Under the pieces are notes generated by a model. The model searched no databases and had not been told where the DNA came from. It saw nothing but the letters and a program-made list of their open reading frames with translations. Position numbers and translations under genes: made by a program. This document shows, piece after piece, positions 1-8,700 of a stretch of DNA of 64,000 bases. The stretch covers positions 46,056 to 110,055 of the forward strand of contig DASTQA010000068.1 of NCBI GenBank assembly GCA_035762005.1, read 5' to 3'. The first letter of the stretch is position 1. Every line of letters starts with the position of its first letter. The stretch is from JAIBJN01 sp035762005. Lineage in GTDB: Bacteria > Actinomycetota > Thermoleophilia > Gaiellales > Gaiellaceae.

Positions 1-1244
1 ACCCGGAGCCGCTCCAGCGCATCGCGCAGGAGACCGGCGGGAACTACTACGGCGCCGCGTCGACCGCCGCCCTCGACGACGTCTACCGCTCGATCGCGGA
101 GGAGCTCTCCCGCACGTGGCGGCTCGAGTACATCACCTCGGTGCTCCCGGGCGAGAAGCTCGGAGTCGTCGCCGAGGCCGGCGGCGAGCGGGCGGAGGCC
201 GCGCTCGTCGCGCCCGGCACGCCCGTCGTGCGGCGCACGCCCGCCGTCGACGGCCACCTGCCCGAGCAGTTCTTCGGCAGCGTGTGGGGCCAGGCCGCGT
301 TCGCCGCAGTCGTCGGACTCGTCATCCTGGTCGCGAGCGCGTTCCTCTTCGCCTCGCCCAAGGGGGCCTGGCTCAGGGGCCGCCTCGGGCCCCACGTGGA
401 CACGACGCGCCGCCTCGCCGCGAAGCAGAGCGGGGGCGACCGCCTCCGCATGGCCGCCGGCCTCTTCCGCGCGACGGAGGCGACGCTCGGCAAGTTCAAG
501 CCGTGGCAGCGGGTGCACCAGCTCCTCGAGCGGGCGGACCTGCCCCTGCGCACGGCCGAGTTCGTCTACATCATGCTCGGCGGCGCGCTCCTCCTGGGGC
601 TCGTGGCCGCCGGCTTCACGCGCTCGGTCCCGCTCATCCTCCTCGGGCTCGCCGCCGGCGGCCTGCTCCCCTACCTCTTCCTCTCCTTCAAGGCGCGCAA
701 GCGCGTGAAGGCGTTCGAGAACCAGCTTCCCGACCTCCTCGTCACGATGGCGGCCGGCCTCAAGGCCGGGCACAGCTTCCGCCAGGCGCTGCAGAGCGTC
801 GTCGACGAGGACCAGCCGCCCGCCTCGAAGGAGCTCAAGCGGGTGCTCACGGAGACGCGGCTGGGACGGCCGATGGACGAGGCGCTCGTCGAGATGGCCC
901 ACCGCCTCGGCTCGAAGAACTTCGAGTTCGTGATCACCGCCGTGACCATCCAGCGGCAGGTCGGCGGCAGCCTCGCCGGGCTCTTCGACATGGTCGCCGA
1001 CACCGTCCGCAACCGTCAGCAGTTCGCGAAGAAGATCAAGGGCCTGACGGCGATGGGCCGGGCGTCCGTGTACGTCCTCGTCGCCCTTCCCTTCTTCGTC
1101 GCCTCCATGCTCACGCTCATCAACGCCGAGTACATGAGCCCGCTCTGGCACACGAGCACGGGCCACAAGCTGATCGCGGTCATGCTCGTGATGATGGCGT
1201 TCGGCTCCCTCGTCCTCCGCAAGATCGTCAACTTCAGGTACTGA
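1..1244 (+). CDS. tadB: VWA-TadB fusion (Tad pilus inner-membrane platform), 5' partial
   Basis: The reading frame is open from the window edge, so the start lies upstream. The first ~45 visible residues (PEPLQRIAQETGG, YRSIAEELSRTW) look like the C-terminal end of a von Willebrand A domain. A transmembrane segment follows (around FAAVVGLVILVASAFLF), then a type II secretion F (T2SF) domain with paired hydrophobic helices and the GLKAGHSFRQALQSV motif, and two C-terminal membrane helices. TadB forms the inner-membrane platform of the Tad pilus with TadC. The tadC gene begins one base after this stop, so the two are one operon. The in-frame GTG at 141 is internal, because homology-like sequence continues upstream of it. 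VWA is not part of classical TadB, so this is a fusion. Confidence 0.85.
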   Translation, partial: PEPLQRIAQETGGNYYGAASTAALDDVYRSIAEELSRTWRLEYITSVLPGEKLGVVAEAGGERAEAALVAPGTPVVRRTPAVDGHLPEQFFGSVWGQAAFAAVVGLVILVASAFLFASPKGAWLRGRLGPHVDTTRRLAAKQSGGDRLRMAAGLFRATEATLGKFKPWQRVHQLLERADLPLRTAEFVYIMLGGALLLGLVAAGFTRSVPLILLGLAAGGLLPYLFLSFKARKRVKAFENQLPDLLVTMAAGLKAGHSFRQALQSVVDEDQPPASKELKRVLTETRLGRPMDEALVEMAHRLGSKNFEFVITAVTIQRQVGGSLAGLFDMVADTVRNRQQFAKKIKGLTAMGRASVYVLVALPFFVASMLTLINAEYMSPLWHTSTGHKLIAVMLVMMAFGSLVLRKIVNFRY

Positions 1245-1245
1245 C

Positions 1246-2163
1246 ATGCCCTGGTTGCTTCTCATCGCAGGCTTCTCCGTCGCCCTCGCCTTCTTCCTCC
1301 TCATGGACGTCGCCACGGCGCCCACGCGGCAGCGTCTCGGCTCGATCCGGCGCGCGGCCAACTACGGCAGGGCGAGGATCCCGCACGCGGGCGTCCTCGA
1401 CGACGGCACGTTCCGGGACCGCGCCCTCGTGCCCATGAAGACGGGTCTCGCCCGCGTCGTCCTCCGGGTGACTCCGCGCGCGAACGTCGACTCGGTCAAC
1501 CGCAAGCTCCTCGCCGCCGGCCTCGCCCGCAAGGTCTCGCCCACCGGCTTCCTCGCCTCCAAGGCGCTGTTCGGCCTCGGCTGCTTCGTCGGGGGCCAGA
1601 TCGTCGCGGGCGTGAGCGGCGGGCTCGCCTCCAAGGGCATCCTGCTCGCGGTCGTCTTCGCGCTCGTCGGCTTCATGCTCCCGGACGTGTTCCTCACCTT
1701 CAGGACACGGACGCGCAAGGAGATCCTCCGCGCCGAGCTTCCGGACGCGCTCGACCTCCTCGCCGTCTCGGTCGAGGCCGGTCTCGGGTTCGACGGCGCC
1801 ATCTCCAAGCTGACGGAGCACATGGAGGGCCCTCTGGCCGAGGAGTTCGCCCTCGCGCTCGGCGAGATGCGCATCGGCGAGAGCCGTCAGAACGCGCTCA
1901 CGAAGATGATGCACCGCGTCGGCACGCCCGAGTTCTCGGCCTTCGTGCGCGCGATCATCCAGGCCGACCAGCTCGGCATCTCCCTCGGGCGGATCCTCAA
2001 GGTGCAGGCCGCGGACACCCGCAGCCGCCGGCAGCTCGCCGCCGAGGAGCGGGCGATGAAGGCTCCGATCAAGATGCTCTTCCCGACCGTGCTCTTCATC
2101 TTCCCGGCCATGTTCATCGTCATCCTCGGGCCGGCGTTCCTCAACCTGTCCGAGCTCTTCTAG
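1246..2163 (+). CDS. tadC: TadC-like type II secretion F protein
   Basis: This 305-residue membrane protein has an N-terminal helix (WLLLIAGFSVALAFFLLMDV), a pair of central helices and a C-terminal helix ending in FLNLSELF. Between them lies the T2SF domain, with the typical ELPDALDLLAVSVEAGLGF stretch that marks TadB/TadC proteins. TadB and TadC together make the inner-membrane platform on which the CpaF/TadA ATPase acts. The ATG lies one base after the tadB stop, which indicates translational coupling. No pilin, TadA or CpaB gene is visible; they would lie upstream of the window. Confidence 0.88.
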   Translation: MPWLLLIAGFSVALAFFLLMDVATAPTRQRLGSIRRAANYGRARIPHAGVLDDGTFRDRALVPMKTGLARVVLRVTPRANVDSVNRKLLAAGLARKVSPTGFLASKALFGLGCFVGGQIVAGVSGGLASKGILLAVVFALVGFMLPDVFLTFRTRTRKEILRAELPDALDLLAVSVEAGLGFDGAISKLTEHMEGPLAEEFALALGEMRIGESRQNALTKMMHRVGTPEFSAFVRAIIQADQLGISLGRILKVQAADTRSRRQLAAEERAMKAPIKMLFPTVLFIFPAMFIVILGPAFLNLSELF

Positions 2164-2181
2164 CCGGGTCGCCCAGCCGCC

Positions 2182-3618
2182 GTGAGCGACGAGCCGACGA
2201 AGACGAAGAAGGACGCCGCCTCGGTCGAGGCCGAGACCGGCTTCGGCACCGGCCTGCGCGGGAAGCTCGAGCGGCGGCGCGAGCCGGGCGAGGCCGTGAA
2301 CGGCGACGCCCCCGCCGAGGCGGAGGCCGCCGCCGAGCTCCTCCAGGCGAACGGCGCCGCCGCAGCGGAGGCCGACGCGCTCCGCGCGGAGCTCGCAGCC
2401 TCGCTCGACCGCGAGCGCGACCTGCGCAGCGAGCTCGCCGCGGCCTTCGAGGCGCGCGACGAGGGCGCCGCGCTCGACAGCGACTTCACCGCCCGGGCCG
2501 CCGAGCTCGACGTGCGCGCCGCGAAGCTCGCGGCCGCCGAGCAGGAGGTCGAGCTGCGCGAGGCGCGGCTCACCGAGCAGCTGCAGCAGCTCCGCGAGGA
2601 GCGAGAGCGCCTCTCCGAGCTCGAGACGCAGCTCGTGGCCGCGGAGGCGCTGACGGCCGAGCGCTCGGAGCACGTGGAGGCGAAGCTGCGCGAGCTCAAG
2701 GCCGGCGACCGCGAGCGCGAGCGTCTCGCCGCCGACCTCGCCAAGCAGGCGCAGGCGCTCGCCTCCCAGGAGACGAAGCTCGCCCGCCGCGAGCAGACCG
2801 TGGCGAGCCGCGAGACCGAGATGAAGGCACGCCAGGAGGCGCGCGCCCGCGCGACCTCCGAGCGCGAGGCCGCCCTCCGCGAGCACGAGAAGGCCGTAGC
2901 GGCCCGCGAGCAGGCATCCGTCGCCCGCGAGCGCGAGCTCGCGAAGGAGCTCTCGCGCGTCCAGGCCAAGGAGGAGGCGCTCGAGGAGCGCGAGGCGGAG
3001 CTTCGCTCGAAGCACGATCGCCTGCGCACCGACGCCGAGCGGCTCGAACGCGAGCTCTCCGGGCGGGACCAGGCGACGCAAGACGCCGTCGGCCGCCTGG
3101 CGGAGCTCGACCGGCGCGAGGCCGAGCTCGCAGCCCGCGAGGCCGAGATCCACCACCGCGAGGCGCACCTGGCGCGCGTGGAGACGGAGACGTCGAAGGT
3201 CCTCGACGTTGAGGCGCTGCAGGAGCGTCTGAAGGAGCGCGAGCGCCAGCTCGCCGAGCGGGAGGCGGAGCTCTCGAATACCGAGGACGTCGCCGAGTCA
3301 CAGCACAAGCGTCTCGACCGCCGCGAGAAGCGGCTGGCCGAGATGGAGGAGTCGCTCCGCGACCGCCTGCGCGAGCTCGACGAGCGCGAAAGCACCATGG
3401 AGTCGAAGGAGGCCCGGCTCGAGGCCGACATCGAGATTCGCGAGGACAAGCTCGAGCGCCGCGAGCAGGAGCTCGCCGACCTCCAGGAGCGGCTGGGCCA
3501 GAAGGAGAGCGAGCTCGCCGCCTACGTCGCCCAGGTGCAGACGCAGCTGAAGCAGCGCGAGGACGAGTGGTGGGAGAAGGTGACCGGGGGAGACCCGGAC
3601 GCCGTCGCCGCCGACTAG
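2182..3618 (+). CDS. Long coiled-coil protein downstream of tadC
   Basis: This 478-residue protein is almost entirely Glu, Ala, Arg and Leu. From about residue 55 to 465 it shows heptad-like blocks such as LDRREAELAAREAEI and LAEREAEL, so it should form one long continuous alpha-helical coiled coil of the SMC/crescentin/DivIVA-like type. The head (MSDEPTKTKKDAASVEAET) and tail (EDEWWEKVTGGDPDAVAAD) are not coiled-coil, and the two adjacent Trp near the end are distinctive. There is no signal peptide or membrane segment, so it is probably cytoplasmic. The GTG start is 18 nt after tadC, so it is likely co-transcribed. A scaffolding or polar-localisation role for the Tad machine is inference. 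Its TAG stop is inside a CTAG palindrome shared with the converging Nudix gene. Confidence 0.8.
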   Translation: MSDEPTKTKKDAASVEAETGFGTGLRGKLERRREPGEAVNGDAPAEAEAAAELLQANGAAAAEADALRAELAASLDRERDLRSELAAAFEARDEGAALDSDFTARAAELDVRAAKLAAAEQEVELREARLTEQLQQLREERERLSELETQLVAAEALTAERSEHVEAKLRELKAGDRERERLAADLAKQAQALASQETKLARREQTVASRETEMKARQEARARATSEREAALREHEKAVAAREQASVARERELAKELSRVQAKEEALEEREAELRSKHDRLRTDAERLERELSGRDQATQDAVGRLAELDRREAELAAREAEIHHREAHLARVETETSKVLDVEALQERLKERERQLAEREAELSNTEDVAESQHKRLDRREKRLAEMEESLRDRLRELDERESTMESKEARLEADIEIREDKLERREQELADLQERLGQKESELAAYVAQVQTQLKQREDEWWEKVTGGDPDAVAAD

Positions 3619-4301
3619 CCCGCGGTCTCGTCCTCCACCAGCTGCGCCCGCCTGCGTACGAGCGCCTCCCACGCGGCCAGCGTGTCCCCCGAGACCTGGG
3701 CGCCGAGGTCCGTCGGCTCGGAGGCCCACGCGAGCTCCGCGACCTTGACCGTGTCGGGCTCGGGTTCTGCGGCCGCCCGCATGGTCGCCTGGTAGACGAC
3801 GAGGGCAGACCCCGTGTCGTCGCTCGTCACGACGGCCACCGGCCCGAAGTCGGGCAGGTCGTCGAGGCCGAGGCCGATCTCCTCCGCGGCGTCGGCGAGG
3901 ACGGCGTCGCGGGGCGCCTCGCCCGGGCGCAGGCCGCCGGAGGCCGAGGCCGTCCAGAGCAGGGGGTCCCGCCCGATCGACGGCCCGCGCAGCTGGAAGA
4001 GCGTCGGCCCCTCGAGGCGCCGGACGAAGAGCTGGACGCCGAGGGCGAAGCCGAGGCGGTAGGCGAGCGTGGGCTCCGCGAAGACGACCATGGCCTCGGC
4101 GTAGCGGCCCTTGCGGAGGAGGATCCTGCCGTCCCGCCCGACGCCGTGGCAGAAGGCGATCGGGCCGTCGAAGCGGTTGCTCGTCCGGGCGAGGACGCCG
4201 GCTGCGTCGTCGACCGCCCGGCGAACGGGCCCCTCGAGCGGGGGCGCGAAGGGGTACGGCCGGAACCGAGGCTCGCCGTCGAGGAGGACGATCGCCCGCA
4301 C
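3615..4301 (-). CDS. Nudix hydrolase family protein with altered Nudix box
   Basis: A 228-residue protein with a Nudix-fold core. The box-like segment reads GGLRPGEAPRDAVLADAAEEIGL (about residues 127-149). The Gly, first Glu and EE-x-G positions match G-x5-E-x7-REUXEEXGU, but the Arg-Glu of REUXEE is replaced by Ala-Asp. The N-terminal half (residues 1-100) is not a typical Nudix domain and may bind substrate. The GTG start at 4301 is chosen because coding sequence resembling the family begins there (VRAIVLLDGEPRF) and the gene then diverges from topoisomerase IB. No Shine-Dalgarno is visible, although an AAGACT hexamer lies 6 nt upstream of the GTG. Members cleave nucleoside diphosphates linked to another group; the substrate here is unknown. 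Confidence 0.7.
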   Translation of the reverse strand: MRAIVLLDGEPRFRPYPFAPPLEGPVRRAVDDAAGVLARTSNRFDGPIAFCHGVGRDGRILLRKGRYAEAMVVFAEPTLAYRLGFALGVQLFVRRLEGPTLFQLRGPSIGRDPLLWTASASGGLRPGEAPRDAVLADAAEEIGLGLDDLPDFGPVAVVTSDDTGSALVVYQATMRAAAEPEPDTVKVAELAWASEPTDLGAQVSGDTLAAWEALVRRRAQLVEDETAG

Positions 4302-4384
4302 GGCGGCAGTCTTGCCGACGCGCCCGACGCCGCGCGCCGGCCTCGGCGTTTTGCCGCGGCCCGGCGGCGGGCAAGAGAACGCTC

Positions 4385-5431
4385 GTGCCGCGACTCCGCC
4401 GCTCCGACTGCTCGCGCCCCGGGATCGTCCGCCGGCGGCGCGGCCGTGGGTTCGAGTACCTGGACGAGGACGGGACCCGGGTCGACGACGAGGACGCCCT
4501 CGAGCGCATCCGCGAGCTCGCCATCCCGCCCGCGTGGACCGACGTCTGGATCTGCCCCTACCCCTACGGGCACATCCAGGCGGTCGGCACGGACGCCGCC
4601 GGGCGGCGCCAGTACCTCTACCACCAGGACTGGCGGCGGCGGCGCGACCGCGAGAAGTTCGAGGAGATGACGCGCTTCGCCCGGGCGCTCCCACGGCTGC
4701 GGGCCCGGGCGGCGAGCGACCTGCGCAAGCGCGGCCTCCCGCGCGAGCGGGTGCTCGCCTGCGCGGTCAGGCTCCTCGACCGCGGGTTCTTCCGCATCGG
4801 CAGCGAGGACTACGCCGAGGCCAACCAGACGTACGGCCTCGCGACGATGAAGCGGCGCCACGTCACGCTCGGGGCCGCGGGGCTCATACGCTTCGACTAC
4901 ACGGCCAAGGGCGGCAAGCGGCGGCTCCAGTCGGTCGTCGACCCGCAGGTCTACCGCGTCGTCGCCGCGCTCAAGGAGCGCCGTGGCCCGGGCGAGCTCC
5001 TGGCGTACGAGGTCGACGGCCGTTGCGTGGACGTCGGCTCGGACGACATCAACGCGTACATCAAGCAGGTGACCGAGGACGACTTCTCGGCGAAGGACTT
5101 CCGGACGTGGAACGCGACCGTCCTCGCCGCCGTGGCGCTCGCCGTCTCCGGCCAGGCCCACGGCTCGAAGACGGGCCGGCAGCGCGCCGTCGCCCGTGCC
5201 GTGAAGGAGGTGGCGCACTACCTCGGGAACACGCCGGCCGTCTGCCGCGCCTCCTACATCGACCCGCGCGTCTTCGACCGCTTCCACGACGGCTTCACGA
5301 TCGGCGGAGCCCTGGGCGAGCTCGGCGAGGTCGAGCTCGGCGAGCCGGCGACCCAGGGCGCCGTCGAGGAGGCCGTCCTCGACCTGCTCGAGCGGGACTA
5401 CGCCTCGGAGGCGCTCGAGCGCGTCGCGTAG
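4385..5431 (+). CDS. DNA topoisomerase IB (poxvirus/bacterial type)
   Basis: This 348-residue enzyme relaxes supercoils through a 3'-phosphotyrosyl intermediate. An N-terminal topoisomerase IB domain (PPAWTDVWICPYPYGHIQAVG, residues 48-68) is followed by the catalytic core. The expected active-site residues are visible: Arg137 in GFFRIGSEDY, Lys175 in YTAKGGKRR, Arg240 in KDFRTWNAT and the nucleophile Tyr291 in CRASYIDP. The length matches bacterial type IB enzymes. The start is a GTG with only weak ribosome-binding sequence (AAGAGA). The gene diverges from the Nudix gene, and its 3' end overlaps the converging small membrane protein gene by 34 nt. Confidence 0.93.
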   Translation: MPRLRRSDCSRPGIVRRRRGRGFEYLDEDGTRVDDEDALERIRELAIPPAWTDVWICPYPYGHIQAVGTDAAGRRQYLYHQDWRRRRDREKFEEMTRFARALPRLRARAASDLRKRGLPRERVLACAVRLLDRGFFRIGSEDYAEANQTYGLATMKRRHVTLGAAGLIRFDYTAKGGKRRLQSVVDPQVYRVVAALKERRGPGELLAYEVDGRCVDVGSDDINAYIKQVTEDDFSAKDFRTWNATVLAAVALAVSGQAHGSKTGRQRAVARAVKEVAHYLGNTPAVCRASYIDPRVFDRFHDGFTIGGALGELGEVELGEPATQGAVEEAVLDLLERDYASEALERVA

Positions 5432-5661
5432 GCCGTCGCCGCGTCGGGGCCGTTCACGCGCTCGGATTGGCGGTCGCGGCTCGAGAAGTAGTCGCGCACC
5501 GCGATGCCGGTCAGGAGGACGAACATCGCCTTCACGTCGTCCTTGCCCGCGGGGATGGGGATGAACATGACCGCGGCGGTGATCCCGACGAGGAGCATCG
5601 TCAGGAAGGCGCGCACGCTGCCGTTCGGGAGGCCGAGCGGCTCGTCCAGGCTCGTCTTCAC
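5398..5661 (-). CDS. Small membrane protein
   Basis: An 87-residue protein with two hydrophobic stretches (VRAFLTMLLVGITAAVMFIPI and VKAMFVLLTGIAVRDYF) and a Lys/Asp-containing loop between them. The GTG at 5661 is preceded by a strong Shine-Dalgarno (GGAGGTG, 5 nt spacing), which decides the start over the in-frame ATG 33 nt upstream. The N-terminal GLPNGSVRAFL pattern recurs in small uncharacterised membrane proteins of bacteria, as far as I recognise it. Function is unknown. The C-terminus overlaps the topoisomerase IB 3' end in antiparallel orientation. Confidence 0.65.
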   Translation of the reverse strand: MKTSLDEPLGLPNGSVRAFLTMLLVGITAAVMFIPIPAGKDDVKAMFVLLTGIAVRDYFSSRDRQSERVNGPDAATAYATRSSASEA

Positions 5662-5758
5662 GGCTTCACCTCCAGACACGTGACACAGGGTCACGTGGTC
5701 GGCGTGGATGCCTACCGGACGGCTCCGCGCCGCGGGATCTTCCCGCCGGGCCGGAGCG

Positions 5759-8700
5759 CTAGCCCAGCCGGAGGGACTCGGGCGGCGGCGGCGCCGGCTC
5801 GGGCTGCGCGCCCGGGGGGAAGGCGGCGACGTGCTCCGGGAGGCGGGCGCCGGACTGGATCAGGTTGCGGATCTCGCGCAGCGCGACCGAGAGCGTCTCG
5901 AGGCTCGAGAGCCCGCCCATGTGGATGTCGACGAGCACCTGGCGCGTGCGCTCGACCCCCGCCCGGTTGCGCGCCTGCCACGTCTCGACCGCGGCCTCCG
6001 GGTCGGCGGCCGGCGCGGCCTCGAGCGCCTCGCGGGTGAGCGCGCGGTGGACGCCGTAGAGCTCGTCCCGGAGGGCCGCCCGGGCGAGCGTCTGCCAGCG
6101 GTTGTCGCGCGGGAGCGCCGTGATCTCGTCCCGGAGCCAGTGGAGCTCCAGGCGCGCGCCGAGCGCGTAGTAGACGCCGGCCACGTGCCGGAGGGAGGCG
6201 CCGCTCGCCGCCGCGACCTCGACGATGTCGAGGGCCGAGAGCATGGCGCTCAGGCCGGCGACCCGGAGCGCGAGCTCCTCCGGCACGCCGGCGCGGGCGT
6301 AGTCCCGCACCGCCTCCTCGAGCGCCTGCCGGTCGGAGCCGAGCAGGAGCTCGGGGAGGGCCTCGGCGAGGACCGCCGCGCCGGGCGCGAACGCCTGGAT
6401 CTCACCGGCGACGTCGAGTGGGCGGGGCCGGTTGCGGACGAGCCAGCGGGTCGCGCGCTCGACGAGCCTGCGGCCCTCGAGGAGCATCCCGAGCTGGACG
6501 TCGGCGCCGATCTCGAAGTCGAGCGCCTCGATCGACGTCCAGAGCCGGCGAAGCTCGAACACCTCGCGCGCCACCGAGTACGCCCGGGCGACGTCGGCGG
6601 CCGGAGCACCCGTCTCCTCGGCGAGGCGGAAGGCGAAGGTGCTCCCGGCGCGATTGACGAGGCTGTTCGTCACGTACGTGGCCACGAGCTCGCGCCGCAA
6701 CGGGTGGCCGACCAGGCGGTCGCCGAAGCGCTCGGAGAGGACGTCGGGGAAGTAGCGGGCGAGCTCGTCCGCCATCGCCGGGTCGTCGGGCAGGTCGGAG
6801 GCGAGGAGCGCGTCGAAGAGCTCGATCTTCGCGTGGGCGAGGAGCACGGCGAGCTCAGGCGAGACGAGCCCGCGGCCCGCCGCCCGCCGCTCGCCCATGA
6901 CCTCCTCGTTCGGGAGGGACTCGAGCTCGCGGTCGAGCCGGCCGCTCGCCTCGAGGTGCGCGATCAGGCGGGCGTGGACGCCGAGCATGGAGCGCGCCTG
7001 CGTCGCCGCCAGGCTCAGCGCCTGGGTCTGGCGGTAGTTGTTGCGCAGGACGAGCCGGGCGACGTCGTCGGTCATCTCCGCGAGGAGCGCGTTGCGCTGC
7101 TTCTCGGTCAGGTCGCCGGAGGCGACGGCGTCCCCGAGGAGGATCTTGATGTTGACCTCGTGGTCGGAGCAGTCGACGCCGGCCGAGTTGTCGATCGCGT
7201 CCGTGTTGACCCGCCCGCCGGCGAGCGCGTACTCGATGCGGCCGCGCTGCGTGAGGCCGAGGTTCCCGCCCTCGCCCACGACGCGGGCGCGCAGGTCGCG
7301 GCCGTCCACGCGCACGGCGTCGTTCGCCCGGTCGCCCACCTCGGCGTTGGTCTCCCACGAGGCTTTGACGAAGGTGCCGATGCCCCCGTTCCAGAGCAGG
7401 TCGACCGGTGCCGCGAGCAGGGCGCGGACGAGCTCGCTCGGAGCGAGCGCCTCCTCCTGGACGTCCAGGAGCGCCCGCACCTCTGCGGAGAGGGGGATCG
7501 ACTTCGCCGTGCGGGGGAAGACGCCGCCGCCGGCCGAGATCAGCGCCGGGTCGTAGTCGGCCCACGAGGAGCCCGGCAGGTCGAAGAGGCGCTGCCGCTC
7601 CTCACGGCTCGCCCGGGGATCGGGGTTCGGGTCGAGGAAGACGTGCTCGTGGTTGAAGGCGGCGACGAGCTTGAGGTGCGGCGAGAGCAGCATCCCGTTG
7701 CCGAAGACGTCGCCGGCCATGTCGCCGATGCCGACGACCGTGATCTCCGCCGTGCGCACGTCGACGCCGAGCTCCTTGAAGTGGCGCGTGACCGACTCCC
7801 AGGCGCCGCGCGCGGTGATCCCCATGCGCTTGTGGTCGTAGCCGGCCGAGCCGCCAGAGGCGAAGGCGTCGCCGAGCCAGAAGCCGTACTCGGCCGCGAT
7901 CCCGTTCGCGACGTCGGAGAAGGTGGCGGTGCCCTTGTCGGCGGCGACGACCAGGTAGGGGTCGTCCCCGTCGTACCGGACGACGTCGCGAGGCGCCGCC
8001 GCCGCGCCCCCGACGATGTTGTCCGTCACGTCGAGCAGGCCGCGGATGAGCGTGCCGTAGCAGGCGAGCACCTCCTCCCGGAGCGCCTCCGGGTCCGCGG
8101 GCGGCCGCTTGACGACGAATCCTCCCTTCGCGCCGACGGGGACGATGACCGCGTTCTTCACGACCTGCGCCTTCATGAGTCCGAGGATCTCCGTGCGGAA
8201 GTCGACCCGCCGGTCCGACCAGCGGATCCCGCCGCGCGCGACCCGCCCGGCGCGGAGGTGGACGCCCTCGGTCCGCGGCGAGTACACCCAGATCTCGTAG
8301 AGCGGCCGCGGCCGCGGCAGGTCGGGGACGCGCCCGGGGTCGAGCTTGAAGGCGAGGTAGGGCTTCGGGCGCCCGCGGGCGTCGCGCTGGAAGTAGTTCG
8401 TGCGCAGGACCGCCTCGACCAGGCGGAGGAAGCTCCGCAGGATGCGGTCGTCGTCGAGGCTCGCGACCCCGTCGATCCCCGTCTCGATCTCTGCGGCGAG
8501 GTCGGCGCTCTCCCGCTCGCGCGCTCCTGCCCGCGCCGGATCGAAGCGGAGCCGGAAGAGCTCGACGAGCTGCCGGGCGATGCCGGCGTGCGTCGAGAGC
8601 GTCTCCTCCATGTACGCCTGGCTGAAGGTCGTGCCCGTCTGGCGGAGATAGCGCGCGAGCGCGCGCAGCATCGCGATCTCGCGCCACGTGAGCCCCGCGC

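Noticed and set aside
2696..3449. Ser/Arg-rich minus-strand frames opposite the coiled-coil gene
   Set aside because: Antisense shadows of the Glu/Ala/Arg/Leu-rich coiled coil; no initiation signals or motifs.
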